Positions 16,514 through 25,610 are shown, numbered from the stretch's first letter. The stretch: DNA of 64,000 nucleotides from Bradyrhizobium sp. LTSP849 (GCF_000938255.1 NZ_JYMR01000034.1:111601-175600), one strand, 5' to 3'. Notes: generated by a model not told the origin, from the letters alone. Translations and numbers: made by a program.

Positions 16514-17122
16514 ATGGCTCCCCCGCCCGCCCCACAGACGATGAAAGAGCGGATCCTCGAGACCGCCGACAAGCTGTTCTATCTGCAAGGCATTCGCGCC
16601 ATCGGCGTCGACACCATCGCGGCCGAGATCGGCATCTCCAAGCGCACGCTCTACAACCACTTCCCGTCCAAGGACGCGCTGATCGCGGCCTATCTGGAGC
16701 GCCGCTTCGTTCATGCGCGCCCGTCCGACAAGCCGCCGGCCGAGCAAATCCTTGCCACCTTCGATTCGCTGGAGCGGCGTTTTGCGGCAAAGGATTTTCG
16801 CGGCTGCCCGTTCGTGAATGCGGTCGCCGAGCTTGGGCCTACGGACCGCGCGGTGAAGAAGATCGCCATCGCCTTCAAGGAAAGCCGCCGCGTCTGGTTT
16901 CGCGAGCGGCTGAACGAGCTCGGTGTCAGCGAGGCGGAAGCGCTGGCAACCCAGCTCGTGCTGCTGGTCGACGGCTCGATCGCGCAGGATCTCGTGCGCG
17001 ACGATCCCGCGATGGCGCGGGCTGCGAAGGAAGCGGCGACGGTGCTGTTGCGGAATGCGGGGGTGGATGTGGGGAAAGCGGTGAAGCCGGCAGTGAAGCG
17101 AGGCAAGCGAGCGTCGCAGTAA
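16514..17122 (+). CDS. TetR/AcrR-family transcriptional regulator
   Basis: A 202-residue regulator. The helix-turn-helix (residues 10-60) reads MKERILETADKLFYLQGIRA then IAAEIGISKRTLYNHFPSKDAL. The helical ligand domain contains a CPFVNAVAELG segment seen in TetR proteins of this subgroup. It is divergent from the MFS gene with a shared palindromic operator, so local autorepression and control of the transporter are likely. The stop lies two bases before repeat copy 2. Confidence 0.92.
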   Translation: MAPPPAPQTMKERILETADKLFYLQGIRAIGVDTIAAEIGISKRTLYNHFPSKDALIAAYLERRFVHARPSDKPPAEQILATFDSLERRFAAKDFRGCPFVNAVAELGPTDRAVKKIAIAFKESRRVWFRERLNELGVSEAEALATQLVLLVDGSIAQDLVRDDPAMARAAKEAATVLLRNAGVDVGKAVKPAVKRGKRASQ

Positions 17123-17123
17123 T

Positions 17124-17246
17124 TGTCGTCCCGGCGAAGGCCGGGACCCATAACCACGAAAAACAGTTTGGCGAAGACTCGTGGTGAGCTGTTCGCGCCA
17201 CAACCCCTCCCTGGGATTATGGGTCCCGGCCTCCGCCGGGACGACA
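17124..17246. repeat. Palindromic intergenic repeat, copy 2 (GTCGTCCCGG family)
   Basis: The arms match the element at 2860-2988 (TGTCGTCCCGGCGAAGGCC outward), with a different 60-70 bp core and one C/T change in the right arm. It sits directly after the TetR stop and may act as its terminator hairpin. The remaining gap to pleD (17247-17420) shows nothing notable. Confidence 0.85.
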
Positions 17247-17420
17247 CTGAGTGTTAGGCCCCAGTGTTCAGCTCAATCAGCGATCATACCAAAATGCGCC
17301 TGTTTTGCCCGACGAGTCAAACCGCTCTGCTGAAGCATTCGCTCCCGCATAAGCCGTTGATCCGACTAACGTCGGCTACTGTGCATGGGGTTGTTTTCGC
17401 ACTTTTTGTGCCGCCAGCCT

Positions 17421-18794
17421 TTACGCCGCGTGCGAGACCACCCGATTGCGGCCGTCATGCTTGGCGCGATACAGCGCGGTGTCGGCGCGCTTGAGGACGT
17501 CGGCCACCGCCTCGCCCTTCTGCTCCAGCGTGGTGAGGCCAATCGAGATCGTGACCTCGATGCGCTTGGTGCCCTTGTGGACGGCAAAGGGCTCGCCGGC
17601 GATCGAGCGGCGCAGGCGCTCGGCGACCATGCCGGCGACGTGGAGATCGGTCTCGGGCATCACGATGACGAATTCCTCGCCGCCGTAGCGGCAGGCGAGA
17701 TCGATGCCGCGGATCGATTTGCGCACGCGCACCGCGAATTCGCGCAGCACGTCGTCGCCGGCGTCGTGGCCGTAATTGTCGTTGATCGACTTGAAGTAGT
17801 CGATGTCCAGGATCATCAGCGCGAGCGGCTTGCCGCGCGTGGAGGCCTGCTCGGCGAGCGTCGCCAGATGGCTCTCCATGTAGCGGCGATTGTGCAGGCC
17901 GGTGAGCGCGTCGGTGATCGCCATCTCGATCGAGTTCTGCACATTGTCGCGCAAATGATCGGTGTAGCGGCGGCGGCGGATCTGCGTGCGGACGCGCGCC
18001 AGAAGCTCGGTCTTGTCGATGGGGCGCAGCAGATAGTCGTTGACGCCGATCTCGAGGCCGCGGAGCAACCGCGTGGAGTTCTCCGCTTCAGCGATCGCCA
18101 GGATCGGCACGTGTCGGGTGCGCTCCAGTGAGCGCGCCTGGCTGCACAGCCTGAGCCCGTCGAAATTGTTGAGGTCGAGCGAGACGATCAGCAAATCGTA
18201 ATTGCCCTCGGCCGCGTGGAACAGCGCCTCCGTCGGATTGGGCTCCACGTCGACGGTGTGCTCGGCCGCGAGCAAGCCCGCGAGCCGCTCATAGGAGGAC
18301 TGGCGGTCGTCGACCAGCAGGATGCGGCCGCCCTTGCCGGTGTCGGCGACCGCAGTGCGCTCGGGCGCCTGCATGCCGATCTCGAGCGAGGTGATGGCGC
18401 GCATGCGCAGCTCGTCCGTCATCATCTTCAACCGCGTCAGCGAGCGCACGCGCGCGATCAGCACGACGTCGGAGACGGGTTTCGTCAAAAAGTCGTCGGC
18501 ACCGGCTTCCAGTCCGCGATTGCGGTCGGCGGGACTGTCGAGCGCGGTCACCATCACGACGGGGATGTGGTGGGTGTTGGGATCGGTCTTCAGGCGGCGG
18601 CAAACCTCGAAGCCGTCCATGTCGGGCATCATCACGTCGAGCAGGATGATGTCGCATTCGGCACGGGCGCTGATCGCCAGCGCCTCGGTGCCGTTCGAGG
18701 CGGTCATCACGTCGAAATATTCGGCGGAGAGACGGGCTTCGAGCAGTTTGACGTTGGCAGGGACGTCATCGACAACCAGGATACGCGCGGACAC
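17421..18794 (-). CDS. pleD: PleD-type response regulator, diguanylate cyclase
   Basis: A 457-residue protein with two receiver domains and a GGDEF domain. The first receiver has Asp53 as phospho-acceptor (LLDVMMPDMDGF). The second receiver (about residues 155-270) is an adaptor-like copy. The cyclase has the active site RYGGEEF and an upstream RGID product-inhibition site (RxxD, five residues before GGEEF). It makes cyclic di-GMP and in Caulobacter drives the swarmer-to-stalked transition. The start is GTG at 18792-18794. It follows divK by 13 bp, the operon order known from Caulobacter. Confidence 0.96.
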   Translation of the reverse strand: MSARILVVDDVPANVKLLEARLSAEYFDVMTASNGTEALAISARAECDIILLDVMMPDMDGFEVCRRLKTDPNTHHIPVVMVTALDSPADRNRGLEAGADDFLTKPVSDVVLIARVRSLTRLKMMTDELRMRAITSLEIGMQAPERTAVADTGKGGRILLVDDRQSSYERLAGLLAAEHTVDVEPNPTEALFHAAEGNYDLLIVSLDLNNFDGLRLCSQARSLERTRHVPILAIAEAENSTRLLRGLEIGVNDYLLRPIDKTELLARVRTQIRRRRYTDHLRDNVQNSIEMAITDALTGLHNRRYMESHLATLAEQASTRGKPLALMILDIDYFKSINDNYGHDAGDDVLREFAVRVRKSIRGIDLACRYGGEEFVIVMPETDLHVAGMVAERLRRSIAGEPFAVHKGTKRIEVTISIGLTTLEQKGEAVADVLKRADTALYRAKHDGRNRVVSHAA

Positions 18795-18807
18795 TGAAAC
18801 TCACTCC

Positions 18808-19173
18808 CTACCCGATGAAACGTCGGACCGTCTCAATGAATTTGCCGACCGAGATCGGCTTGGACAAATAGGCTTCGCAGCCGCCCTCGCGGATGCGTTC
18901 TTCATCGCCCTTCATCGCAAAGGCCGTGACCGCGACGACGGGAATGGCGCGCAGCTCCGGATCGTCCTTGATCCAGCGCGTCACCTCGAGCCCTGAGACC
19001 TGCGGCAGTTGAATATCCATCAGCACGAGATCGGGGCGCATCTTGCGAACGAGGTCGAGGGCCTCGTAACCGTTGCTGGTGCCCGAGGTCTGGTAGCCGT
19101 GCGCCTCCAACAGGTCGCGGAAGAGCTTCATGTTGAGCTCGTTGTCTTCCACGATCAGGACGGTCTTAGCCAT
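18808..19173 (-). CDS. divK: Single-domain response regulator DivK
   Basis: A 121-residue stand-alone receiver. It has the acidic pocket VEDNE at the N-terminus, phospho-acceptor Asp53 in LMDIQLP, Thr in AVTAFAMKGD and the conserved lysine in LSKPI. It controls the DivJ/PleC/DivL-CckA cell-cycle circuit in alphaproteobacteria. GGAGGACAGG precedes the ATG. It is the promoter-proximal gene of the divK-pleD operon. The 240-bp gap upstream probably holds the operon's promoter; I could not find a complete TTAA-N7-TTAA CtrA site there, only isolated GTTAA cores. Confidence 0.96.
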   Translation of the reverse strand: MAKTVLIVEDNELNMKLFRDLLEAHGYQTSGTSNGYEALDLVRKMRPDLVLMDIQLPQVSGLEVTRWIKDDPELRAIPVVAVTAFAMKGDEERIREGGCEAYLSKPISVGKFIETVRRFIG

Positions 19174-19410
19174 CCTGTCCTCCTGATTGGCAAGGAGAGC
19201 AATACATATGACGCCTCAGGCGCCGATTGCCGGCGCTTCGAAAACTGGATTCAAACTAGCCTCAGATTCGCTCTAGTTTCGTTAAGCCCGAGGGCCCACT
19301 TTCTGCGATGTGGTTTCCAGTTGCTTGTCTGGGGTCGCAAGACTCAAGGCCGAGACTCGGGCATGATCCAAAGTAGACACCGAAAGTTAACGGAAAGGCA
19401 AACCGGGCCC

Positions 19411-19722
19411 GTGAAAAAGCCTGTTCACAACCCTCGCGAAGTCGCTGAAATCGTTGCGATTCAGGCGCTGTCCTTCGTCGCAGGCGATCCCGAGCGGCTG
19501 GGCCTGTTCCTGGCTGAGACAGGTGTCGGCCCGGAGACGCTCCGGAACGCGGCTTCCGACCCGAATTTCCTGCTGAGCGTGCTCGATTTCGTGATGCGTG
19601 ATGACGCCACCGTGAAGGCGTTTGCGACCGCCTCGGAACTGCACCCGACCAACGTTGCCGCAGCGCGGCAGGTGCTGGGCGACGCGCTCGGCGACCGCAC
19701 CTGGGAGCGCGATGTGCCGTGA
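19411..19722 (+). CDS. DUF3572 family protein
   Basis: A 103-residue helical protein of the alphaproteobacterial DUF3572 family: KKPVHNPREVAEIVAIQALS, FVAGDPERLGLFLAETGVGP, and a TWERDVP ending. It has no known activity. The GTG at 19411 is preferred because the conserved part begins there and the sequence upstream (GCATGATCC...ACCG at 19361-19386) resembles half of the dispersed repeat seen at 61892-61940. An in-frame ATG at 19363 would add 16 residues. The stop overlaps the dinB start (GTGA), so the two are translationally coupled. Confidence 0.88.
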   Translation: MKKPVHNPREVAEIVAIQALSFVAGDPERLGLFLAETGVGPETLRNAASDPNFLLSVLDFVMRDDATVKAFATASELHPTNVAAARQVLGDALGDRTWERDVP

Positions 19723-21008
19723 ACGCTCCCGACCCGGCCGGGCCCCGCTGCTTCTGCCGGGATTGTCTGGCCGATCTGGACATGGGCGTTCGGCGTTGTT
19801 CCGCCTGCGGTTCCCCTCGCCTCGTCCGCCACCGCGCGCTCGCGACGCTGACCATCGCCCATATCGACTGCGACGCCTTCTATGCGACAGTCGAGAAGCG
19901 CGACAATCCAGACATCGCCGACAAGCCCGTCATCATCGGTGGCGGCAAACGCGGCGTGGTGTCGGCCGCCTGCTACATCGCACGCACCTTCGGCGTGCGC
20001 TCGGCGATGCCGATGTATCGGGCGCTGGAAGCCTGTCCGCATGCGACGGTGATCAGGCCGGACATGGCAAAGTATGTCCGCGTCGGGCGCGAGGTACGCC
20101 AGGCCATGCAGGCGCTGACGCCGCTGGTCGAGCCGCTCTCGATCGACGAGGCCTTTCTCGATCTCTCCGGCACCGAGCGGGTCCACGGCATGATACCGGC
20201 AAAGGTGCTGGCGCGGTTCGCGCGCAATATCGAGCGCGACATCGGCATCAGCGTTTCGGTCGGCCTGTCCTGCAACAAGTTTCTCGCCAAGATCGCCTCC
20301 GACCTCGACAAGCCGCGCGGCTTTGCCGCGCTCGATCAGGACGAAGCGCGCGCGATGCTGGCGGAGAAGCCGGTCGGCTTCATCTTCGGTGTCGGGCCCG
20401 CAACGCAGGAGCGGCTGGGACAGCGCGGCTTTCGCGTCATCGCCGATCTCCAGAAGGCCGATGAGATCGAGATGATGCGGCAGTTTCCAAGCGAGGGACG
20501 CAGGCTATGGCGTCTCGCGCGCGGCATCGACGACCGCCGTGTCGAGGCCGACCGCGGCGCCAAGACGATTTCGAGCGAGACCACGTTCGAGACCGATATC
20601 CGCGATTTCACGACGCTGGAGAAGATCCTGTGGCGGCTCTGCGAGAAGACGTCGTCGCGGCTCAAAAGCAGCGAGCTCGCGGGCTCGACCGTCACGCTGA
20701 AGCTGAAGACCGCCGACTTCCGTCAGCGCACGCGTTCGCAATCGATCGCCGCCCCGACGCAGCTCGCCGCCAAGATTTTTGCGATCTGCCGTGAGATGCT
20801 GGCCAAGGAGATCGACGGCACCGCCTTCCGCCTGATGGGCGCCGGCGTCAGCGCGCTGCGCGAGGGTTCCCCCGCCGACGACACCGACATGCTCGACCGC
20901 CGCGCCGCGCATGCCGAGCGCGCCGTAGACAGCTTGCGCAAGAAGTTCGGCAGTGCCGCTGTGATCCGGGGGATTGCGTATGAGGGGCCGGAGAAGGCGG
21001 AGGAGTGA
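19719..21008 (+). CDS. dinB: DNA polymerase IV with N-terminal zinc-finger extension
   Basis: A 429-residue Y-family polymerase for error-prone lesion bypass. Catalytic motifs are IDCDAFYATVEKRDNP (Asp50, Asp52) and SIDEAFLDL. A cysteine cluster precedes the palm (Cys11, 13, 16, 27, 30), giving a small zinc ribbon seen in the alphaproteobacterial form. The little-finger domain follows. I do not see a clear beta-clamp motif at the C-terminus (ends GPEKAEE), so clamp binding may be internal. The GTG start overlaps the DUF3572 stop by four bases. Confidence 0.95.
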   Translation: MNAPDPAGPRCFCRDCLADLDMGVRRCSACGSPRLVRHRALATLTIAHIDCDAFYATVEKRDNPDIADKPVIIGGGKRGVVSAACYIARTFGVRSAMPMYRALEACPHATVIRPDMAKYVRVGREVRQAMQALTPLVEPLSIDEAFLDLSGTERVHGMIPAKVLARFARNIERDIGISVSVGLSCNKFLAKIASDLDKPRGFAALDQDEARAMLAEKPVGFIFGVGPATQERLGQRGFRVIADLQKADEIEMMRQFPSEGRRLWRLARGIDDRRVEADRGAKTISSETTFETDIRDFTTLEKILWRLCEKTSSRLKSSELAGSTVTLKLKTADFRQRTRSQSIAAPTQLAAKIFAICREMLAKEIDGTAFRLMGAGVSALREGSPADDTDMLDRRAAHAERAVDSLRKKFGSAAVIRGIAYEGPEKAEE

Positions 21009-21020
21009 TCGTCGGCAGTC

Positions 21021-21428
21021 ATGACAGGTGAACGCGATCTCGATGCGCTGCTGAGACACATGAAACCGGAGATGCGACCGGGCATCTTCGTATTCTGCAC
21101 GATCCCGCCAAACGAGCCCATTCCCGCAAGCACCAGTCCGCTACTAACGTTTCGCGAGCAGGAAGGAACGACGCTGGTAATCCTGCGTGAAGAAGCCGAA
21201 GCGGCAGAATTACGCACCGCGTTCGCCTCACGCCTGATCACGCTCACAGTTCACTCCGCGCTCAATGCGGTGGGGTTTCTTGCGGCCATCACGGCGCGTC
21301 TTGCCGAAGCCGGCATCAGCGTAAACGCCCTCTCGGCCTTCCATCACGACCATCTCTTTGTGCCCGCCGACAAGGCTGATGAAGCGATGGCCATCCTGCA
21401 AGAGATGTCCGGAGCGAAGCGCCTGTAG
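21021..21428 (+). CDS. ACT-domain (DUF2241-type) protein
   Basis: A 135-residue protein with two ACT-like halves: MRPGIFVFCTIPPNEPIP and later LITLTVHSALNAVGFLAAIT followed by LAEAGISVNALSAFHHDHLF. ACT modules bind amino acids. The ATG at 21021 lies 12 bp after dinB on the same strand, so it may be co-transcribed. The stop codon falls in the first bases of the palindromic repeat that follows. Confidence 0.85.
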   Translation: MTGERDLDALLRHMKPEMRPGIFVFCTIPPNEPIPASTSPLLTFREQEGTTLVILREEAEAAELRTAFASRLITLTVHSALNAVGFLAAITARLAEAGISVNALSAFHHDHLFVPADKADEAMAILQEMSGAKRL

Positions 21429-21507
21429 CCCGGATGGAGCGAAGCGCAATCCGGGACGGTGTATGCGCGGCTATAGGTTTCCCGGATTGCGCTTCGCTCC
21501 GGGCTAC
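21427..21507. repeat. Palindromic repeat (TAGCCCGGA family)
   Basis: TAGCCCGGATGGAGCGAAGC at the left and its near-complement at the right form a stem of about 30 bp with a 20-bp middle. The left end overlaps the stop codon of the ACT gene. It lies between convergent genes and could terminate both. Confidence 0.85.
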
Positions 21508-21519
21508 CAGTTCAAACTC

Positions 21520-21921
21520 TCAATCCGCGACCGCCACCGCCTCGATCTCGATCAGCCATTCCGACGCCGCAAGCGCGGAGACGCCAACGAGGGTAGAGGC
21601 AGGCGGCTCCATGCCTTCGAAGAAGACGGAGCGGGCCTTGCCGATGATGGGGCGCAGCTCCGGCTTGTAGTTCACGACGAAGGTCGTGATCTTCACGATG
21701 TTGGCGTAGCTCGCACCGGCCGCCTTCAGCGCGTGGCCGAGATTCTGCATCACCTGCGTGGTCTGGGCGGCGAGATCGCCCTCGCCGACGATCCGGCCCT
21801 CTTCGTCCACCGAGACCTGCCCGGAGATGTAGATGGTGCGCGCGCCGGAGGCGGTGACGACGTGGGAATAGGCCGGATTGTGATGCAGGCCGCTGGGGCG
21901 GAGATGGTCGAGCTTGGGCAT
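21520..21921 (-). CDS. RidA/YjgF-family protein lacking the usual active-site arginine
   Basis: A 133-residue protein with the fold markers SGQVSVDEEG, AAQTTQVMQNLGHALKAAG and EIEAVAVAD. Classical RidA imine deaminases carry arginine in a PAR motif; here it is PPASTLVGV with Ser109 in its place. It therefore may not deaminate 2-aminoacrylate and may belong to a divergent Rid group. It is a likely cytoplasmic trimer. It is transcribed downstream of eipB with a 75-bp gap, and a second RidA-like gene lies 1.2 kb away. Confidence 0.9.
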   Translation of the reverse strand: MPKLDHLRPSGLHHNPAYSHVVTASGARTIYISGQVSVDEEGRIVGEGDLAAQTTQVMQNLGHALKAAGASYANIVKITTFVVNYKPELRPIIGKARSVFFEGMEPPASTLVGVSALAASEWLIEIEAVAVAD

Positions 21922-21996
21922 GGGCTTGCTCCCGGAGATTTGTGATTGGGAGCGAGCGTAGCCGCAGAGTGCGACAAGGGCTAGACGTTTCGCCCC

Positions 21997-22842
21997 TCAA
22001 TTACAGGGCTTGCTGTCCTTGACGTCGAATTTGCCCATCGCGCCGGAAATGACAAAGTCGTTGTAGTCGAGCACGAGCTGGCGGGAGACGCCATTCTCGT
22101 AGAGCTCGAACGACATCGCATAGACCGGCGTCTGCTCGCCTTCCTTCTGCTGGGCTTCGCGATCGAAATAGCTGACGGTGACGGGCCAGCGCTTGAGCGA
22201 TTTCATGTGCTCATCCGACGTCGACGGATCGGGCGAAGCGGTGCGGTCGTCGGAGATCGGTTGCCCGATCACGGTCAACGTGTTGTAGACCTTCTGGCCG
22301 TCGTCGGAGCCGTCGTAGACCGAGAGCTCCAGCAGCGGCTTGCCGTCCTTGGCGGCGGCAATGATGCGCTGGATCTGCTCGGTCGGGAACACGACCTTGC
22401 CGTCGAGGGTGAAATTTTTCGGCTCAGGCAGCTTCAGCTTGACGTTGATGTGGTCGCCGTCGCGTTCCGCCGAGCCGTCGACCAGGCCAGCCTCGGTCTC
22501 GTTCATCCGCGTCTCGATCTTGAAGCGGTAGCTCTTCCCCGCCGCATCCTCCCAGGAATTGGAGCGGAGATCGCTGAGTGTGATCTTGCCCTCGCCGCTG
22601 TCGAGCTCGGAGACCTGGCGGAATTCCGACGTGTAGCCTTCGCAGCTACTGCCGGCGAAATTGTAGAGGATGCGGCCGCGCGCGCTGTTGATCGAATTGG
22701 AGCGCGATTTGACGAGGCTCAGATCATAGAGCGCTTGGTGCGAGAGAAACGGACCACTGGCCGCGTGAGCCCCGCCGCCTGCCCCGAAAGCGGCCGCCGC
22801 GAGCGCCATCACACCGAGCGAAGTCCGGAAAAGGTGCACCAT
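21997..22842 (-). CDS. eipB: Periplasmic cell-envelope integrity protein EipB (DUF1849)
   Basis: A 281-residue precursor. The signal peptide (MVHLFRTSLGVMALAAAAFG then ...AHA-AS) is followed by an all-beta periplasmic domain with SHQALYDLSL, GRILYNFAGSSCEGY and FDVKDSKPCN. Cys67 and Cys280 match the disulfide pair of Brucella EipB. EipB supports envelope integrity in Brucella. AAGGGACAG precedes the ATG at 22842; further in-frame codons upstream are not needed. Confidence 0.93.
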   Translation of the reverse strand: MVHLFRTSLGVMALAAAAFGAGGGAHAASGPFLSHQALYDLSLVKSRSNSINSARGRILYNFAGSSCEGYTSEFRQVSELDSGEGKITLSDLRSNSWEDAAGKSYRFKIETRMNETEAGLVDGSAERDGDHINVKLKLPEPKNFTLDGKVVFPTEQIQRIIAAAKDGKPLLELSVYDGSDDGQKVYNTLTVIGQPISDDRTASPDPSTSDEHMKSLKRWPVTVSYFDREAQQKEGEQTPVYAMSFELYENGVSRQLVLDYNDFVISGAMGKFDVKDSKPCN

Positions 22843-23094
22843 GTCTGTCCCTTGGGAAGCGCAGATTCGACACTTTAATGACCGTTCCATTGCGTCGCAA
22901 CTGCGGCGGTTTCACGTAAAGTTGCACCTCTTCGTTGAACCTCCTGTCCTGGCTCAGGAAAATGCAGTCCGGTCGGCCACCCCCGCCGCCCTGCCGGCTT
23001 GCTTGCATGTGGCGGCACGATGGGCGAAACAGGGCGCGCCCGGCCGCCAACGGACGCGCCGGGACGGATGAATTTTGGGACAACGAGGTCGAAG

Positions 23095-23562
23095 ATGGCG
23101 GGCACGGTCGAACAGAAACTGGCTGAACAGGGCATCAAGCTGCACGAGGCCCCCACCCCCGTGGCCAACTACGTGCCGTTCGTGCGCACCGGTAATTTGC
23201 TGTTCGTCTCCGGCCAGGTCTGTTTCGCGCCCGACGGCAAGCTGATCGCCAAGGGCAAGCTGGGCGCCGGCGTCTCGCTCGAAGACGGCGCGGCGGCCGC
23301 GCGCGGCTGCGCCGTCAACCTGCTGGCCCAGGTCAAGGCGGCGCTCGGCGACCTCGACAAGGTCGTGCGGGTGGTGCGTCTTGGCGGCTTCATCAACTCG
23401 GCGCCCGACTTCCTGGACGGGCCGAAGGTGCTCAACGGCGCCTCCGACCTGATGGTCGCGGCCTTCGGTGACAAGGGTCGCCACGCCCGCACGACCGTCG
23501 GCGTCGCCTCGCTGCCTGCGGATGCGGCGGTCGAGGTCGAAGGCGTGTTCGAGGTCGCCTGA
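23095..23562 (+). CDS. RidA-family protein (YjgF-like, about 155 aa)
   Basis: A 155-residue member of the longer RidA subgroup. Fold markers are VSGQVCFAPDGKL, AARGCAVNLLAQVKAALGDL and VEVEGVFEVA. Arg132 in RHARTTVGV fills the active-site arginine position that the neighbouring family member lacks, so imine or enamine deaminase activity is plausible. The ATG at 23095 follows GAGGTCGAAG. The GDPD gene starts five bases after its stop, so the two form an operon. Confidence 0.9.
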   Translation: MAGTVEQKLAEQGIKLHEAPTPVANYVPFVRTGNLLFVSGQVCFAPDGKLIAKGKLGAGVSLEDGAAAARGCAVNLLAQVKAALGDLDKVVRVVRLGGFINSAPDFLDGPKVLNGASDLMVAAFGDKGRHARTTVGVASLPADAAVEVEGVFEVA

Positions 23563-23567
23563 GGCCG

Positions 23568-24314
23568 ATGCGCGCTCCGGATTGGCTGACAGCGCGGCCG
23601 GTCGCCCATCGCGGCCTGCATGACATCTCGCGTGGTATCGTGGAGAACATGCCGGGCGCAGTGCAGGCGGCGATCGCGGGCAATTTCTCCATCGAGGTCG
23701 ACATCCAGCTCTCCGCCGACGGCGAGGCCATGGTCCACCACGACCATGCGCTCGGCCGCCTCACTGAAGCCACCGGCGAGCTGGTCGAAAGAACCGCGGC
23801 AGAGCTGAAGGCCCTCAAGTTTAGGGATACGGATGAGCGAATGATGTCGCTGTCCGACCTTTGCGCCATGGTCGCCGGCCGGGTACCGCTGGTGATCGAG
23901 GTAAAGAGCCATTTTGACGGCGACCGCAAGCTGGTGAAGCGGATGGCCGACGTGCTGTCGACGTACAGCGGCCGCGCGGTCGGCATGTCCTTCGACCCCG
24001 ACCAGGTGCTGGCGCTGCGCGAGCTGCTGCCCTCCCGCCCGCGCGGCATCGTCGCGCAGCGGAGCTATGAGGACGAGTACTGGGCGAAGCTGACGAGGGA
24101 ACAGCGCGACAGCATGCTGTACCTGCGCCACGGCTTTCAGACCCAGCCGCATTTCGTCGCCTTCAAGGTCGACCACCTGCCAGCTCCCGCCCCCTGGATC
24201 GCCCGAAACGTGTTCGGCTGCGCCCTGCTCGGCTGGACCGTGCGCACGGCGGAGCAGCGGACGCGGGTTGGCCAATATGCCGACCAGATGATCTTTGAGG
24301 GATTCGTACCGTAG
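23568..24314 (+). CDS. Glycerophosphodiester phosphodiesterase
   Basis: A 248-residue GDPD TIM barrel protein. The catalytic set is visible: His14-Arg15 (AHRG), Glu43 and Asp45 (IEVDIQLSADG) and His58 (MVHHDHALGRLT). It hydrolyses glycerophosphodiesters to glycerol-3-phosphate and an alcohol. No signal peptide is seen, so it should be cytoplasmic, as UgpQ is. It is coupled to the upstream RidA-like gene and followed by the FemAB-like gene. Confidence 0.93.
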   Translation: MRAPDWLTARPVAHRGLHDISRGIVENMPGAVQAAIAGNFSIEVDIQLSADGEAMVHHDHALGRLTEATGELVERTAAELKALKFRDTDERMMSLSDLCAMVAGRVPLVIEVKSHFDGDRKLVKRMADVLSTYSGRAVGMSFDPDQVLALRELLPSRPRGIVAQRSYEDEYWAKLTREQRDSMLYLRHGFQTQPHFVAFKVDHLPAPAPWIARNVFGCALLGWTVRTAEQRTRVGQYADQMIFEGFVP

Positions 24315-24368
24315 GCTTGATGTTCCCTACTCTTGAAGTCGCTGCTGCAATGCACGATCTTGGGCAAG

Positions 24369-25610
24369 ATGGCATCATCTGAAATCACACTCGAGGCTGT
24401 ACCCTCGATTGGCGAGGTATCTGCCGAGGATTGGGACGCCTGCGCCAATCCCGGCGGCAAGTGCAACGGGCATGGCGCAGGAACCTCATCCGGGCTTCCA
24501 GGCGATTCTCTCGGCCTCTCAAAACCTGCCTACAACCCTTTCGTCTCGCACGCATTTTTGTCCGCCGCTGAGAAATCAGGTTCGGCGACTGTGCGCACCG
24601 GCTGGGGGCCGCGGCATCTCGTGGCCAAGATCGACGGCCGCGTCGCCGGCGTCGTGCCCTGCTATCTGAAATCGCATTCGCAAGGCGAATACGTCTTCGA
24701 CCGCGGCTGGGCGGACGCCTATGAGCGGGCCGGCGGCCGCTACTATCCAAAGCTCCAGGTCTCAGTTCCCTTCACGCCGGCGACGGGGCCGCGGCTGCTG
24801 ATCCGTGACGGCGTTGATCGCGAGCGCATCGCGGAGGCGCTGGCGGGCGGGCTGGTGGCGCTGTGCGGCGTCAGCAAGGCCTCCTCGGTACACGTCACCT
24901 TCGCGCGCGAGGCTGAATGGAAGCTGCTCGCGGAGCACGGCTTCCTCCAGCGCACCGACCAGCAGTTCCACTGGCATAATGAGGGCTTTGCGAGCTTCGA
25001 CGACTTTTTGGCGACCCTGAACTCGCGCCACCGCAAGTCGATCAAGCGCGAGCGGCGTGACGCGCTCGCCGCCGGGATCACGATCCACTGGCTCACGGGC
25101 CGCGACATCACGGAGGACGCCTGGGACGCCTTCTTCGGGTTCTACATGGAGACCGGCTCGCGCAAATGGGGCCGGCCTTACCTCACGCGCGAATTCTTCT
25201 CGCTGATCGGCGAGACCATGAGCGATGACGTGCTGCTGGTGATGGCCCGCCGCAACGACCGCTGGATCGCGGGCGCGATCAACTTCATCGGCTCGGACAC
25301 GCTGTTCGGCCGCAACTGGGGCGCGGTCGAGCATCATCCGTTCCTGCACTTCGAGGTCTGCTACTACCAGGCGATCGATTTCGCGATCAAGCGCGGCCTG
25401 ACCCATGTCGAGGCCGGCGCGCAAGGCGAGCACAAGATCGCGCGCGGCTACCTGCCGCGGACCACCCATTCCGCCCACTTCATCGCCGATCAGGGTCTGC
25501 GCCGCGCTATCGCCGATTACCTCAAGCGCGAGCGTGCCTATGTCGCGGAGGCCGGCCGGGAGCTGGCCGAGCTCGGCCCGTTCCGGAAAGACGCCGACGA
25601 GGCGCCTTGA
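24369..25610 (+). CDS. FemAB/GNAT-like acyltransferase (peptidoglycan-biosynthesis-like, PF04339 type)
   Basis: A 413-residue protein of the DUF482 or 'peptidogalycan biosynthesis' family, a double-GNAT fold. Family segments are NPFVSHAFLSAAEKSG, GWGPRHLVAK, FLATLNSRHRKSIKRERR, FYMETGSRKWGRPYLTREFF and EAGAQGEHKIARGY. The acceptor and donor are unknown. The ATG at 24369 is chosen; an upstream TTG at 24333 is in frame but gives no conserved residues. It is the third gene of a RidA-GDPD-acyltransferase run. Confidence 0.9.
   Translation: MASSEITLEAVPSIGEVSAEDWDACANPGGKCNGHGAGTSSGLPGDSLGLSKPAYNPFVSHAFLSAAEKSGSATVRTGWGPRHLVAKIDGRVAGVVPCYLKSHSQGEYVFDRGWADAYERAGGRYYPKLQVSVPFTPATGPRLLIRDGVDRERIAEALAGGLVALCGVSKASSVHVTFAREAEWKLLAEHGFLQRTDQQFHWHNEGFASFDDFLATLNSRHRKSIKRERRDALAAGITIHWLTGRDITEDAWDAFFGFYMETGSRKWGRPYLTREFFSLIGETMSDDVLLVMARRNDRWIAGAINFIGSDTLFGRNWGAVEHHPFLHFEVCYYQAIDFAIKRGLTHVEAGAQGEHKIARGYLPRTTHSAHFIADQGLRRAIADYLKRERAYVAEAGRELAELGPFRKDADEAP

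Noticed and set aside
19174..19410. CtrA binding site upstream of divK
   Set aside because: Only isolated GTTAA cores were found, not the full spaced pair.
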